Shown: piece by piece, positions 1 to 7,668 of the stretch | How positions within the stretch are numbered: position 1 is the first letter of the stretch | How the letters are laid out: each line of letters begins with the position of its first letter | Source of the DNA: a virus | Strand: one strand, 5' to 3' | DNA length: 24,743 bases | IMG/VR virus record: IMGVR_UViG_3300009285_002073 | Span: 1 to 24,743 of that record | Notes under the pieces: generated by a model | Databases searched by the model: none | Told to the model about the DNA's origin: nothing | Seen by the model: only the letters and a program-made list of their open reading frames with translations | Made by a program: the position numbers and the translations under genes

Positions 1-43
1 AGTGTTGTCAAGTCCCCAAGATGTGGCTATTTTTAATTAAGTG

Positions 44-49
44 TATAAT
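44..49 (+). promoter_or_regulatory. -10 hexamer of a probable leaderless promoter for terS
   Basis: A perfect TATAAT lies here and ends six bases before the ATG at 56, so transcription would begin at or next to the start codon. There is no Shine-Dalgarno sequence between them. No good -35 is seen 16-18 bases upstream. The same TATAAT-6-ATG arrangement precedes the large terminase gene. Leaderless initiation is inferred from spacing alone. Confidence 0.5.
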
Positions 50-55
50 ATAAGA

Positions 56-484
56 ATGACGACACGACAAGCGGCTACTATAAAAGATGTACTTGTAAAT
101 AAAATGCCGGTGTCAACCGCAATGCGCAAAAACGGCTACACAAAGGAAAGTGCAAGATCATTAAAGATTAAGGATACTGAAGCATGGAAAGAAGTAGTCG
201 AAACATATCTGCCAGATCATAAACTCTTTCAAGCCCACCAAGACGCTCTAGAAGCTAACAAACTACATGGAACGGATAATGACTATGTAGAGATACCTGA
301 TCATTCTACAAGACTTAAGGCGGTAGAAATGGGGTATAGACTTAAAGGAAAGATGTCTGATAATGTCCGAAACAATTATCAACAGTTTAATATCTCGCTT
401 AATAGTGACGGTTACACGCCTATAAATAATACTCTAGGAATCAAACCCACTAAATTAACCTACAAACCTAAGTTGGACACATAG
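56..484 (+). CDS. terS: Terminase small subunit-like protein
   Basis: A 142-residue protein that probably recognises phage DNA and presents it to the large terminase subunit during packaging. The N-terminal 45 residues read like a helix-turn-helix: a helix (AATIKDVLV), a turn and a second helix (TKESARSLKI), as in small terminase proteins that sense a packaging site. A middle segment (YLPDHKLFQAHQDALEA, then HSTRLKAVEMGYRLKGKM) resembles the central oligomerisation region of many environmental phage TerS proteins. The ATG at 56 is preferred over an in-frame GTG at 41 because a TATAAT overlaps the latter. It is the first gene of the late cluster, two genes before terL. The assignment rests on pattern and gene order; small terminases diverge strongly. 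Confidence 0.65.
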   Translation: MTTRQAATIKDVLVNKMPVSTAMRKNGYTKESARSLKIKDTEAWKEVVETYLPDHKLFQAHQDALEANKLHGTDNDYVEIPDHSTRLKAVEMGYRLKGKMSDNVRNNYQQFNISLNSDGYTPINNTLGIKPTKLTYKPKLDT

Positions 485-488
485 TGTC
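476..488. repeat. Perfect 13-base inverted repeat over the terS stop codon
   Basis: GACAC-ATA-GTGTC is a perfect inverted repeat with 5-base arms spanning the stop codon of terS. There is no following T-run, so it is not a standard terminator. It could be an operator for the nearby ribbon-helix-helix protein or part of a packaging signal; neither is demonstrated. Confidence 0.3.
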
Positions 489-683
489 GCACAATTTACA
501 AATTTACGACATTGTTTTATAGCTAAAACCTCAAATTAGCTTTATCTATTATCCTATAGTGCTTGGATTAGGTGTAGGGGTGTCATTGGACAGAGGCGGG
601 GGGTGCGGTTTAAATTTTATGGGCGGTAAGCATGGCTATTTCTAAAAAAAATTAAGTGCATAGCAAATTAAAAAAAAGAAGAA
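489..683. other. Non-coding gap between terS and the regulator gene; possible packaging (pac/cos) region
   Basis: About 195 bases hold no convincing gene. The second half (about 570-613) carries dense guanine runs on the + strand, including GGGG and a GGGGGG tract, in an otherwise AT-rich genome. The only short reading frames are trivial. Packaging-initiation sites of tailed phages commonly lie in or near the terminase genes, so this is a reasonable place for such a site, and the G-runs could fold as a quadruplex. Nothing here proves either role. Confidence 0.3.
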
Positions 684-713
684 TTGACAAGTCCTTATGT
701 CCTTTAGTACAAT
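684..713 (+). promoter_or_regulatory. Sigma-70-type promoter for the ribbon-helix-helix gene
   Basis: TTGACA (684-689), an 18-base spacer and TACAAT (708-713) form a strong predicted promoter. The start site would fall near 720, giving a leader of only about eight bases before the ATG at 728. This supports that ATG as the true start, because the longer in-frame version from GTG 656 would run through the promoter. Confidence 0.65.
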
Positions 714-727
714 TGGCACATAAAGAC

Positions 728-868
728 ATGAAACAAATACATATCTATGTTGATGAAAAAACCTATGAGGAACTTCGTATTATTCTTCTAAAAAGACAAG
801 AAACAGTATCCGCGTGGGTAAGACGGCTAATGGAAATATTTATTAAAAAACAAAATGCCCCAAACTAA
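728..868 (+). CDS. Ribbon-helix-helix (Arc/CopG-type) DNA-binding protein
   Basis: A 46-residue protein with the compact Arc/MetJ/CopG layout: a short beta strand (KQIHIYV, residues 2-8), a helix (EKTYEELRIILLKRQ), a turn (ETVS) and a second helix (AWVRRLMEIFIKK). Such proteins dimerise, place the paired strands in the DNA major groove and usually repress promoters. The family match is based on size and strand-helix-helix pattern. It has its own near-consensus promoter and sits just before terL, so it may regulate late genes or mark the packaging region. Palindromes at 476-488 and 7642-7657 are candidate binding sites. The start at 728 is chosen over GTG 656 because the promoter lies between them; no Shine-Dalgarno is seen for either. 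Confidence 0.65.
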   Translation: MKQIHIYVDEKTYEELRIILLKRQETVSAWVRRLMEIFIKKQNAPN

Positions 869-873
869 AAGGG

Positions 874-879
874 TATAAT
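874..879 (+). promoter_or_regulatory. -10 hexamer of a probable leaderless promoter for terL
   Basis: A perfect TATAAT ends six bases before the terL ATG at 886, the same spacing as at terS. There is no Shine-Dalgarno sequence and no convincing -35. If active it would produce a message starting at the AUG itself. Confidence 0.5.
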
Positions 880-885
880 TGTCTT

Positions 886-2223
886 ATGCCCAGTATCAAC
901 TTCTACGACTTCATCGGCCAACGCCTTAAAAAAGAGGGTTTGCCTAAACTTAACCTTTTCCAGATGAATGTTCTAACCGATCCCCACAGGTTCAAAACAA
1001 TCGTCTGGCACAGGAAAGCGGGCAAGACTACTATGTCCTTAATTGAAATCCTAAGACAAAGTATGCTAAGAATCGGCACTTACTGGATTGTCTTTCCGTA
1101 TCTTGACGAAGGCAGGGATACCGTCTGGAACGGGATGCTTTTTAAAATAATTCCCGAAGAATTTATCGAAAAGAAAAACGAGAATTTTATGTCCGTTAAA
1201 TTCACCAACGGCAGTTACTTACGATTAAAGGGTGCAGATCACCCCGATTCCCTTAGGGGCCCTAACGTCTGCGGAATAGTTATGGATGAGTTTGCCAAAC
1301 AAAAACTGGAAGCCTGGAAGATTATTTCCCCAATGATAACTGCAACAAGAGGTTGGGCCTGGTTTATTTCAACTCCCGTGGGCAAAAACCATCTTTACGA
1401 CTACTATAATCGGGGCAAAAGCCTAACTAATCCCCAATGGCACTCTTGGTATTTAAAAGCCAGTGAATCACAAATCATCCCGCCCGAAGAACTTGAGCGG
1501 GAATATGACAACTTGGGGGGGGAACAGTACAGTCAGGAATATGAATGTGCCTGGCTTGAAGGGGCAGGACAGGTCTTCAGGGGAGTGGAACACGTCTTAA
1601 CCGCCGCACCTTCGGGGCCGTTAACCGACCATCTTTACGTTATCGGCTGCGACATCGCCAAACTGCAGGACTGGACTGTAATTACCGTCTTTGACAGAAA
1701 AAACAACCAACAGGTTTTTCAGGACAGGTTTCAAAGAATTGACTGGCCTCTGCAAAGACAGCGGATTGCTGAAATATCAAAACTTTACAATGGGGCAGTC
1801 GTTAACCTGGATGCTACGGGTATCGGTGATCCTCTAGTCGATGAGTTGACCAGAATGGGTGTACCTGTCAATCCCATTAAAATAACCGAACCTTTAAAGC
1901 GGGAAATGGTAGATAAGCTGCAGCGGTGGATACAAAACAAATGGTTTTCGCTTTTGCATATCAAAGAAACGGTTGAAGAATTAGGCGACTACGCCTACAA
2001 GAAAGGCCCTACAGGCAAGTATGTCTACAGTGCCCCTTCAGGCAGGCATGACGATATTGTTATGTCTTTGGCTTTGGCGGTTCTGGAACTTAATCCTATC
2101 TCTCCTAACCAGCCGAAGGAAACCGAGCCCACCCCTTTACAAAGTTATAAACAACATCTATTATCAAGGTTAGGAGGTGACGATGAATACTGGGAAAATC
2201 TCCAAGACTGGGAGCGACTTTGA
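886..2223 (+). CDS. terL: Terminase large subunit (packaging ATPase/nuclease)
   Basis: A 445-residue packaging motor protein that pumps phage DNA into the prohead through the portal and cuts it. The ATPase half shows a Walker A-type loop (HRKAGKTT, residues 42-49), Walker B (IVMDEF, 131-136) and a coupling motif (STP, about 162-164). The nuclease half shows the expected acidic residues of an RNase H-like fold: D256 in IGCDIAK, D309 in NLDATG and D389/D390 in GRHDDIV. Length and motif order are normal for the family, so the protein looks intact. It lies between the regulator gene and a small gene that overlaps its 3' end. The ATG has no Shine-Dalgarno but a TATAAT six bases upstream. Confidence 0.95.
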   Translation: MPSINFYDFIGQRLKKEGLPKLNLFQMNVLTDPHRFKTIVWHRKAGKTTMSLIEILRQSMLRIGTYWIVFPYLDEGRDTVWNGMLFKIIPEEFIEKKNENFMSVKFTNGSYLRLKGADHPDSLRGPNVCGIVMDEFAKQKLEAWKIISPMITATRGWAWFISTPVGKNHLYDYYNRGKSLTNPQWHSWYLKASESQIIPPEELEREYDNLGGEQYSQEYECAWLEGAGQVFRGVEHVLTAAPSGPLTDHLYVIGCDIAKLQDWTVITVFDRKNNQQVFQDRFQRIDWPLQRQRIAEISKLYNGAVVNLDATGIGDPLVDELTRMGVPVNPIKITEPLKREMVDKLQRWIQNKWFSLLHIKETVEELGDYAYKKGPTGKYVYSAPSGRHDDIVMSLALAVLELNPISPNQPKETEPTPLQSYKQHLLSRLGGDDEYWENLQDWERL

Positions 2224-2644
2224 AGTTGACCCTAAAAAGGCATCCGATCTAATGCACGAGGCACTGCGCAGTTTATGGGACTTGATGGAATTTTACATCT
2301 GGCATCCGACACTGGATACGGCTAAAGCCATTAAGGAACAAGATGCTTCATTCTTGGAAGAAAAGATAACAGGAGCGATTCACCAACGGCATTTAACCAA
2401 AGAAGTCAAAAGTGCCATTAAATCCCAGCTTGACTACTGGCAGGATAGAAAAATCTCAGAACCCTACGAGTTCACGGAAGATTGGATTAAATGGACTTAC
2501 AAGGGTGTACCCGTTGAAATTAAGATTCTTAAAAGACGATACGGATTTTTCAATAATCCCGATCCTGTAAGCTATAACTTTGACGATTATTTGCTCGCCA
2601 ATCCGTTTAAAAAATACTGGCCTACTAGATTTATAGTTAGATGA
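2183..2644 (+). CDS. Unknown protein between terL and the portal gene
   Basis: A 153-residue soluble protein that I do not recognise. It is rich in charged and aromatic residues, including a tryptophan-rich stretch (LWDLMEFYIWHP near residue 30), and is predicted to be mainly helical for the first 100 residues. The start is ATG 2183, placed directly after a near-perfect Shine-Dalgarno (AGGAGGTGA at 2172-2180); an in-frame GTG at 2177 falls inside that ribosome site. The gene overlaps the end of terL by 41 bases in another frame, which implies coupled translation. Its position between terminase and portal suggests a packaging or head-assembly accessory, but no function can be read from the sequence. 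Confidence 0.75.
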   Translation: MNTGKISKTGSDFEVDPKKASDLMHEALRSLWDLMEFYIWHPTLDTAKAIKEQDASFLEEKITGAIHQRHLTKEVKSAIKSQLDYWQDRKISEPYEFTEDWIKWTYKGVPVEIKILKRRYGFFNNPDPVSYNFDDYLLANPFKKYWPTRFIVR

Positions 2645-2913
2645 GCATTGAACTTGGAGCTTTAATAATTTTAGGCATAACCAATATCGGTACTTTAGCC
2701 TATCATGCTTGGACTACTTACCTCGAAAACAAGGAAAAGGCAAAAACCATCAATGCCTTAATTGCCAAAAACTCCCAAGACTTTAGTAACTTTGAACTCT
2801 CCGACAAAATGGATAAAGTTAAGGTTGAACCGCAACCTGACCTTCGGGAAGACTTAAAAGAACTTTCCGACTTAACAGATCAACAGTTTGACGAGAATAT
2901 ACTCAAAGAATAA
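2641..2913 (+). CDS. Small protein with an N-terminal membrane segment
   Basis: A 90-residue protein of unknown function. Residues about 5-27 (LGALIILGITNIGTLAYHAW) form one hydrophobic segment likely to be a transmembrane helix; the rest is hydrophilic, acidic and probably helical, with a C-terminal tail full of D and E. The start codon overlaps the previous stop (ATGA), so translation is coupled. Its last codons carry promoter A for the portal operon, and the stop codon TAA is the first half of that -10. Being next to the portal gene it might be a head or membrane accessory; no homologue is recognised. Confidence 0.7.
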   Translation: MSIELGALIILGITNIGTLAYHAWTTYLENKEKAKTINALIAKNSQDFSNFELSDKMDKVKVEPQPDLREDLKELSDLTDQQFDENILKE

Positions 2914-2916
2914 AAT
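2888..2916 (+). promoter_or_regulatory. Promoter of module A (portal operon)
   Basis: TTGACG (2888-2893), a 17-base spacer and TAAAAT (2911-2916). It sits inside the end of the preceding gene, with the TAA stop forming the start of the -10. The predicted start site is about 2923. Twenty bases separate the -10 from the hairpin at 2937, the same distance as in modules B, D and E. The leader shares TTAAGAA and GATATTAGA with module D. Confidence 0.7.
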
Positions 2917-2936
2917 AGACTTAAGAAACGGATATT

Positions 2937-2959
2937 AGAGAGCCGAAAGGCTCTTTTTT
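2937..2959 (+). terminator. Terminator-like hairpin of module A, between promoter and portal start
   Basis: An 8-pair stem (2937-2944 with 2949-2956, one G-U pair) closed by a GAAA tetraloop and overlapping six T residues. It has the form of an intrinsic terminator, yet it lies downstream of promoter A and ends only five bases before the portal ATG, leaving no room for a Shine-Dalgarno. RNA from promoter A would be about 37 nt if it stops here. It could act as an attenuator, end a tiny RNA, or stabilise the 5' end of the message. Confidence 0.75.
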
Positions 2960-2964
2960 GTTTA

Positions 2965-5064
2965 ATGGCAGATTACCAGACTTCAACAGTTGAAACCCGA
3001 AATATAGGTCAGACTATAGATCAGTTAATGACCTATGCCAAAACCGCCAGACGGCCATTTGAGCGCAAATGGTACGACAATCAATTCTTTGATGACGGCT
3101 ATCATTTCCGTTACTGGTCAAGAAGTGCCAATAAGATAATTGACGTATCAAACGATACTTCTATCTATTCTCCGATGCGGGCAATTCCTAAAGCCTCAAG
3201 ACAGATCAGGGGTGTGGCTAACCTTCTAACCACTAACGATCCGACCCCTGTTGTTTACCCAGAACCTTTAAACCAAACAGCTTTTGAGAACCCGCAGGAA
3301 TATGAACAAGCAAGGCAGGACAACAAAAAGACTGCCAAGTTAATCGGGCACTGGATTGCCGAGGAGTTTAAGAATCAGGAAATTTCCGAGCAGTTAGCCT
3401 TAATGCTGATTCTTGCCGCCAAACACGGCATTGCCTATATGCAGGTCTGGCCTGATGCCGTCAAAGAAAAAATCTGTACTCAAGTATATGACGCTTTTGA
3501 TATTTTTATTAAAGGTGACCTTAACTCAATTTACGACTCGCCCTTTATTATTAAAGGAATCCCCAAAACCATAGCCGAAATTAAAGCCAACGAACTTTTC
3601 AGCAAAGAACAATTGGATAAAATCAGCCCCGATAACCGTTTGGCTTCTTCTGAGATTAAAGAGGCATATCTTAGAGCTAAACAGGGTATGCACCCGAACC
3701 CTGATATTGTCGCCCAAATTATCCAAAAAGAGTTCTTTTTAAAGGAATATTTAGGCTCTGAAAATAAAGCAAGAGTAAGGCAGATGAACCCTGATCTTTT
3801 GAAATACAGAAAAGACGGTGATTGCGTAATCAGGCATGGTTTTGTGGCAGGCGATATTTGGCTTTATGATGAATATCTGGATGTTTACGAGTATCCATTT
3901 GTTGATTTCCGCTTTGAGCCAGGCCCGATTTATCAGGTTCCTCTAATTGAACGCTTTATTCCCCAAAACAAGTCACTTGATGTGGTTGTTTCCAGAGTAG
4001 AACGCTTTATAAACACAATGGTAACAGGCTTTTGGATGAAGAAACAGGGCGAACAATTCAAGCCAACCAATATTGCGGGAGGTGTGGTCTATGAATATCT
4101 TTCACAACCGCCTCAGCAGGGCGTAATTTCACCGCTTCCTAATTTTGTTTTCACTTTTATGCAGCTTTTGACCAATTTTATTGAGGAACAGGGCGTTACA
4201 ACTACAACTTTGGCTAAAATCCCGCAGGGTGTAAGATCAAATGCGGCCATTGAATCCTTAAAAGAGAGTGAATATGCCGCTTTAGCTATAGCCCAACGCA
4301 GATTAAAACAAACTGTCAAGAAAATAGCCGAAAGGTTCCTGATGATAGCCGATGACTACTTTATCCAACCCCAGCAGATCAGGTATTTGGAGAAAGGCGA
4401 GCCGCAGTATTTCGATGTAGTCGGTGCAAAAGCTAAAAAAGCCAGAGAAGCGTTAGGTGTACCAGTTGAAGGGAATGTTGTCCCTTTATCTAGTGAAGTT
4501 CATGTCGATATTGAGGTTGAAGCGGGGCTTGGCTTCACCAAACAGGGCAAACGAGATGCGGTTTTGAACTTAGTTGCTAAAGTCTTTCTGCCTCTTGCAG
4601 AAAAAGGTATGTTCCCGCCTGCGGCTGTTAAGACTATGGTTGAGAGAGTTGCCGAAACCTATCAATTCGGGGCAACCGCTGAACTGATGGATGCTTTTGA
4701 GCAGGAAGGCCCGCAATTCACTGACCAGCAGATTCAGGAGTTGAAAGTAGCTGTTGCCGAAGTCTTAAAGGACTTGCAGGGAAGCGGAATGTTCCCAGAT
4801 CAGGAACAGCGGATTCAGGAGGCTAAAGTAGCAGCAGCCGAAGTGATGAAAGATACGGGAATGGGACAACCAAAACAACAACAGGGTAAGCCGCCAAATA
4901 TAGCCTTTAAAGACTTACCGCCTACAGGTAAAATGCAGGCAGCAGCCCAAGCAGGTATCCAGATTGACCCTCAAGAATTATTAAGACAGGAAGCAAGAGA
5001 AGATGCCAAGATAATAATTCAGGATAAAGGCAGACAGACGAAAGGAGGTACGAATGCCTCTTAA
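2965..5064 (+). CDS. Portal protein (P22-like)
   Basis: A 699-residue portal subunit, close to the roughly 725 residues of P22 gp1. Portals form a dodecameric ring at one capsid vertex through which terminase pumps DNA. Supporting features are the position directly after terminase, the size, an N-terminal half with conserved-looking aromatic and charged blocks ([12 protein letters not shown] near residue 36; [15 protein letters not shown] near residue 80), a long helical section ([20 protein letters not shown] near 427) typical of the wing/stem helices, and a glutamine-rich, helical C-terminus like a barrel domain. It starts at ATG right after the hairpin of module A without a ribosome site. 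The family call is by pattern recognition, not alignment. Confidence 0.85.
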   Translation: MADYQTSTVETRNIGQTIDQLMTYAKTARRPFERKWYDNQFFDDGYHFRYWSRSANKIIDVSNDTSIYSPMRAIPKASRQIRGVANLLTTNDPTPVVYPEPLNQTAFENPQEYEQARQDNKKTAKLIGHWIAEEFKNQEISEQLALMLILAAKHGIAYMQVWPDAVKEKICTQVYDAFDIFIKGDLNSIYDSPFIIKGIPKTIAEIKANELFSKEQLDKISPDNRLASSEIKEAYLRAKQGMHPNPDIVAQIIQKEFFLKEYLGSENKARVRQMNPDLLKYRKDGDCVIRHGFVAGDIWLYDEYLDVYEYPFVDFRFEPGPIYQVPLIERFIPQNKSLDVVVSRVERFINTMVTGFWMKKQGEQFKPTNIAGGVVYEYLSQPPQQGVISPLPNFVFTFMQLLTNFIEEQGVTTTTLAKIPQGVRSNAAIESLKESEYAALAIAQRRLKQTVKKIAERFLMIADDYFIQPQQIRYLEKGEPQYFDVVGAKAKKAREALGVPVEGNVVPLSSEVHVDIEVEAGLGFTKQGKRDAVLNLVAKVFLPLAEKGMFPPAAVKTMVERVAETYQFGATAELMDAFEQEGPQFTDQQIQELKVAVAEVLKDLQGSGMFPDQEQRIQEAKVAAAEVMKDTGMGQPKQQQGKPPNIAFKDLPPTGKMQAAAQAGIQIDPQELLRQEAREDAKIIIQDKGRQTKGGTNAS

Positions 5065-5236
5065 AAAAGGAAGTAGTAATAAAACAGTAAGTAGTAATAT
5101 TAGTGAGTTAGTACATTCGGGCTATCCGCAAAAGCAGGCTATCGCAATCGCTATGAGTAAAGCTGGTAAATCCAGAAAGAAAAAACCATCTAAGAAAAAT
5201 TATTCCCATGAGGCAATAAGGATGGCAAAAGGATGA
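5054..5236 (+). CDS. Small basic protein
   Basis: A 60-residue, strongly basic protein with many serine and lysine residues ([12 protein letters not shown] near residues 37-48) and a [17 protein letters not shown] segment that recurs in small proteins of environmental phages next to portal genes. It overlaps the end of the portal gene by 11 bases and has an excellent Shine-Dalgarno (AAAGGAGGT). The charge suggests binding to DNA or to an acidic head protein, but the role is unknown. Confidence 0.7.
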   Translation: MPLKKGSSNKTVSSNISELVHSGYPQKQAIAIAMSKAGKSRKKKPSKKNYSHEAIRMAKG

Positions 5237-5484
5237 AACGAGTAGGAATTAAGGTATTATTCTATTTTGATCCGATAGATACTCGTTGGACTACTTTATC
5301 GGATTTTGAGCATTGGATCGCCAAACACTTGGCTGAAAATAATATGGAGGCCGAAAGAATGGAGATACTAGGTAGTGCCGAGCTTGTAATGATAATTAAG
5401 TCAAAACAGGAAATATCCAATTTACCTAAATTACATAAATCAAAACCTATTGAAGAACAAATCAAAAATTTAAAGGTAAAATAA
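5233..5484 (+). CDS. Unknown small protein
   Basis: An 83-residue protein I do not recognise. It begins with a beta-strand-like stretch (VGIKVLFYF), followed by a helix containing [11 protein letters not shown] and a second hydrophobic strand ([10 protein letters not shown]); this could be a small alpha/beta fold. The tail is lysine-rich. The start ATG overlaps the previous stop (ATGA) and is preceded by AAAAGG, indicating coupled translation. It is part of the portal operon, so a head-related role is possible but not shown. Confidence 0.65.
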   Translation: MKRVGIKVLFYFDPIDTRWTTLSDFEHWIAKHLAENNMEAERMEILGSAELVMIIKSKQEISNLPKLHKSKPIEEQIKNLKVK

Positions 5485-5485
5485 T

Positions 5486-7021
5486 ATGCCTATAAAGCCA
5501 CACCAGAACGCAGTACAAGATAATAACGATTTTCCTGCCTTAACTGCGCATACGGGAACTGCAGGAACAGCTACAACTGTTAGGATTGTAGCCAATACTT
5601 CAGGACATATTGGTGTTTTTGGAACTGTCACATCCTCGGTAACAGTTGGGGATATTGATACGGTAGGTACTGTAAGGGTAGTTGAATCGGGTACTCTTGG
5701 TCTTGTTACCAGAACAGGTAAAGTAGGCACAATTGAGAATCTTGATAAGGGGACTATTACCAGAGTCGAGGGTGGATCAATTGTCGTTACTGCAGGTACA
5801 ATTGGGGATATTAATAAAATAGGAACGATAGGAGTTATTGATGCAGGCTCAATTGTCCAAACCGCAGGAACGGTATCTACAGGTTCACTTTCAAATGTAG
5901 CAACTATTGGTACTATCAAAAATTTAGATGCAGGTACAGTTACAGTTGGTAACATAAATAATCTTGGAACTACTAATGTAGTTGAAGCTGGTAGCCTTAA
6001 TTTACTTAAAGCTGGCACAATTACACGCCTTGAAGGCGGCTCAATAGTAGTTACCACAGGAACAATTGGCAATATTAATCAGGTTGGGACGGTTACGGTT
6101 GTTAATGCAGGATCAATAGTCCAGACCGCAGGTACATTAACTACTGGCTCTCTTACAAATCTGGCAACTCTTGGTACTGCTACAAACCTTGATAAAGGTA
6201 CGATTACTCGTGTAGAGGGAGGAAGCATAGTCGTAACGGCTGGAACCACTACTATTACTACGGGTTCAATTGTGGTTACCACAGGTACGATTGGAGATTT
6301 AGACACAGTAGGAACGGTAGGAAGAGTAGAGGGTGGTTCGATATTAGTAACTGCCGGCACTTTAACCACTGGTTCCTTATCAAATGTAGCTACAACTGGA
6401 ACTCTTTTAAACCTAGATAAAGGAACAATTACAAGATTAGAAGGTGGTACTTTAGGAATTGTTGCAGGAGGATCAATAGTTCAAACCGCAGGGACTTTAA
6501 CTACAGGTTCTTTAACTAATATCGCAACACTTGGAACTCTTTTAAATCAAGACAAAGGGACAATAACCCGACTTGAGGGTGGTTCAGTTGTTCAAACTGC
6601 AGGTACGGTAACTACAATGCTTGCAGGGACTTTAACAGCTCTTGCCAATGGAACAATTACGGCAGGAACAGTAAGAGTAAATGCTATTCCTGCTGGAAGT
6701 ACCATTTTAACCACCCATGTATTAGGAACTGGTGGTACTACTTGGGGAACAATAATAGCACCCGTAGGTGCAGGAACTAATGTTTATGTAACGGGACTTT
6801 CAATAATTGGTCGTACGGGAACAGCAGATTATGCTATTACTAATAATGTGGCCGGCTCTACGGGTGACGGAGTATTGGCTAGAGGATTTTTTCCACCAAG
6901 TGCCGGTATTGAAAAGGAATTCAACCCTGCAATTATGTTTGGGACTAATGGAACCATTGCTTATCTTGTATTAGGGCCGGGAACAGTAGATTTTAATCTT
7001 AGTTATTGGGTAGGCCCATAA
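5486..7021 (+). CDS. Gly-Thr-rich repeat protein, likely beta-solenoid surface or fibre protein
   Basis: A 511-residue, cysteine-free protein dominated by short strands of the type GT-hydrophobic-x. By eye it holds about 40 GT dipeptides. Residues about 89-385 form imperfect supra-repeats that begin with GTITR(V/L)EGGS and usually pass through NAGSIVQTAGT, TTGSLTN and NLDK. This pattern suits a beta-solenoid or trimeric fibre. The C-terminal 110 residues lack the repeat and look like a compact beta domain (LSIIGRTGTADYAITNN onward), as seen at the ends of related phage proteins. It lies in the head region of the operon, so it could be a capsid fibre, decoration or receptor-binding protein. 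Weak AAAGG ribosome site. The two glycosyltransferases downstream make threonine modification conceivable. Confidence 0.7.
   Translation: MPIKPHQNAVQDNNDFPALTAHTGTAGTATTVRIVANTSGHIGVFGTVTSSVTVGDIDTVGTVRVVESGTLGLVTRTGKVGTIENLDKGTITRVEGGSIVVTAGTIGDINKIGTIGVIDAGSIVQTAGTVSTGSLSNVATIGTIKNLDAGTVTVGNINNLGTTNVVEAGSLNLLKAGTITRLEGGSIVVTTGTIGNINQVGTVTVVNAGSIVQTAGTLTTGSLTNLATLGTATNLDKGTITRVEGGSIVVTAGTTTITTGSIVVTTGTIGDLDTVGTVGRVEGGSILVTAGTLTTGSLSNVATTGTLLNLDKGTITRLEGGTLGIVAGGSIVQTAGTLTTGSLTNIATLGTLLNQDKGTITRLEGGSVVQTAGTVTTMLAGTLTALANGTITAGTVRVNAIPAGSTILTTHVLGTGGTTWGTIIAPVGAGTNVYVTGLSIIGRTGTADYAITNNVAGSTGDGVLARGFFPPSAGIEKEFNPAIMFGTNGTIAYLVLGPGTVDFNLSYWVGP
5750..6620 (+). repeat. Supra-repeats in the Gly-Thr-rich gene
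   Basis: Five copies of the peptide GTITR(V/L)EGG begin at 5750, 6014, 6197, 6422 and 6557, spaced 88, 61, 75 and 45 codons apart. Peptide identity is high, but glycine and threonine codons vary among all synonyms (GGA, GGT, GGC, GGG), so the DNA copies are much less alike than the protein copies. Confidence 0.7.
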
Positions 7022-7068
7022 TGGCAGGAACAGCTTTTATTACAGTTCAATATTGGAACGAGGTATAA
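7021..7068 (+). CDS. Possible 15-residue micro-ORF
   Basis: MAGTAFITVQYWNEV fills exactly the gap between two genes. Its ATG overlaps the previous stop (TAATG) and its TAA abuts the next ATG, giving an unbroken chain of coupled reading frames. It may serve only to carry ribosomes across the gap, since its end (GAGG) is the ribosome site of the following gene. Expression as a real peptide is uncertain. Confidence 0.3.
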   Translation: MAGTAFITVQYWNEV

Positions 7069-7623
7069 ATGGCAGTAGTATTAGGAACAAGTAGCGGATT
7101 TGTAACAACATCACCGACAGTAGACCCCATTGGAGGAAGCTCGCCGACAATAGATGGTAGTTCTTGGACCACTAAACATACAAGTCCTTCTACGGCAGTT
7201 AAAATAACAGAAATGGGATGGTGGTGTAATGACGCAACAGAGGCAGCAAATTTTGAGGTAGGCCTGTATGCCGCAGATGGGGCGGTTGTTCCGGGGGAAG
7301 CAGGGACAAGATTATTTGTTAGTGCAACAAACGCAAAAGGAACAGGGGCAGGATGGAAAAAAGTAACAGGATTGAATTGGACAATTTCTTCAAACACTGT
7401 TTATTGGTTAGCTGTTCAATTAGATGCGGTTGTAACGGCAACAACAACAGACAGGGAATTAAGCGGTGGTGTTGGTGGAGATGTGGTAGGCGCTCAAACT
7501 ACTTTAACAGACCCTTTTAACGGCGGGGCTTTTGATTCTGCCAGAATGATGGCTATTTATGCGGTCTGGGAAGCAGGAGGAGTTGTTTTTCTTTCTCATT
7601 TAACTCTTTTAGGAACAGGTTGA
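7069..7623 (+). CDS. Beta-sandwich virion protein, possibly carbohydrate-binding
   Basis: A 184-residue protein with alternating strand-like segments and no obvious signal peptide. The core (VKITEMGWWCNDATEAANFE, residues about 44-63, then WTISSNTVYWLAVQLD, about 104-119) matches a beta-sandwich type seen in environmental phage decoration or tail proteins, where paired aromatic residues suggest sugar binding. It is threonine- and glycine-rich like its upstream neighbour and ends the portal operon. The stop codon TGA lies inside the -35 of promoter B. Binding of host sugars or decoration of the capsid are both possible; no catalytic motif is visible. Confidence 0.6.
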   Translation: MAVVLGTSSGFVTTSPTVDPIGGSSPTIDGSSWTTKHTSPSTAVKITEMGWWCNDATEAANFEVGLYAADGAVVPGEAGTRLFVSATNAKGTGAGWKKVTGLNWTISSNTVYWLAVQLDAVVTATTTDRELSGGVGGDVVGAQTTLTDPFNGGAFDSARMMAIYAVWEAGGVVFLSHLTLLGTG

Positions 7624-7648
7624 CATGATAATTAGTAACCGCTAGAAT
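7620..7648 (+). promoter_or_regulatory. Promoter of module B (scaffold/capsid operon)
   Basis: TTGACA (7620-7625), a 17-base spacer and TAGAAT (7643-7648). The -35 contains the stop codon of the preceding gene. The predicted start is near 7655, and 20 bases separate the -10 from the hairpin at 7669. Unlike the other modules, its -10 is embedded in a perfect 16-base palindrome. Confidence 0.75.
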
Positions 7649-7657
7649 ATATTCTAG
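7642..7657. promoter_or_regulatory. Perfect 16-base palindrome overlapping the -10 of promoter B; candidate operator
   Basis: CTAGAATATATTCTAG is a perfect inverted repeat without a spacer, covering the -10 hexamer and extending to about the transcription start. A dimeric repressor bound here would block polymerase. The other four modules do not show it, so the scaffold/capsid operon may have an extra control. The ribbon-helix-helix protein encoded at 728 is one candidate ligand. Confidence 0.5.
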
Positions 7658-7668
7658 TAAGCGAATTT

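Noticed and set aside
656-727. N-terminal extension of the ribbon-helix-helix gene from GTG 656
   Set aside because: A TTGACA-18-TACAAT promoter lies within it and the ribbon-helix-helix fold begins at the ATG 728.
5470-6369. Long proline/valine-rich reading frames on the minus strand
   Set aside because: They are the antisense of the Gly-Thr repeat gene; the GGN-ACN codon bias leaves complementary frames open. No ribosome sites or promoters support them.
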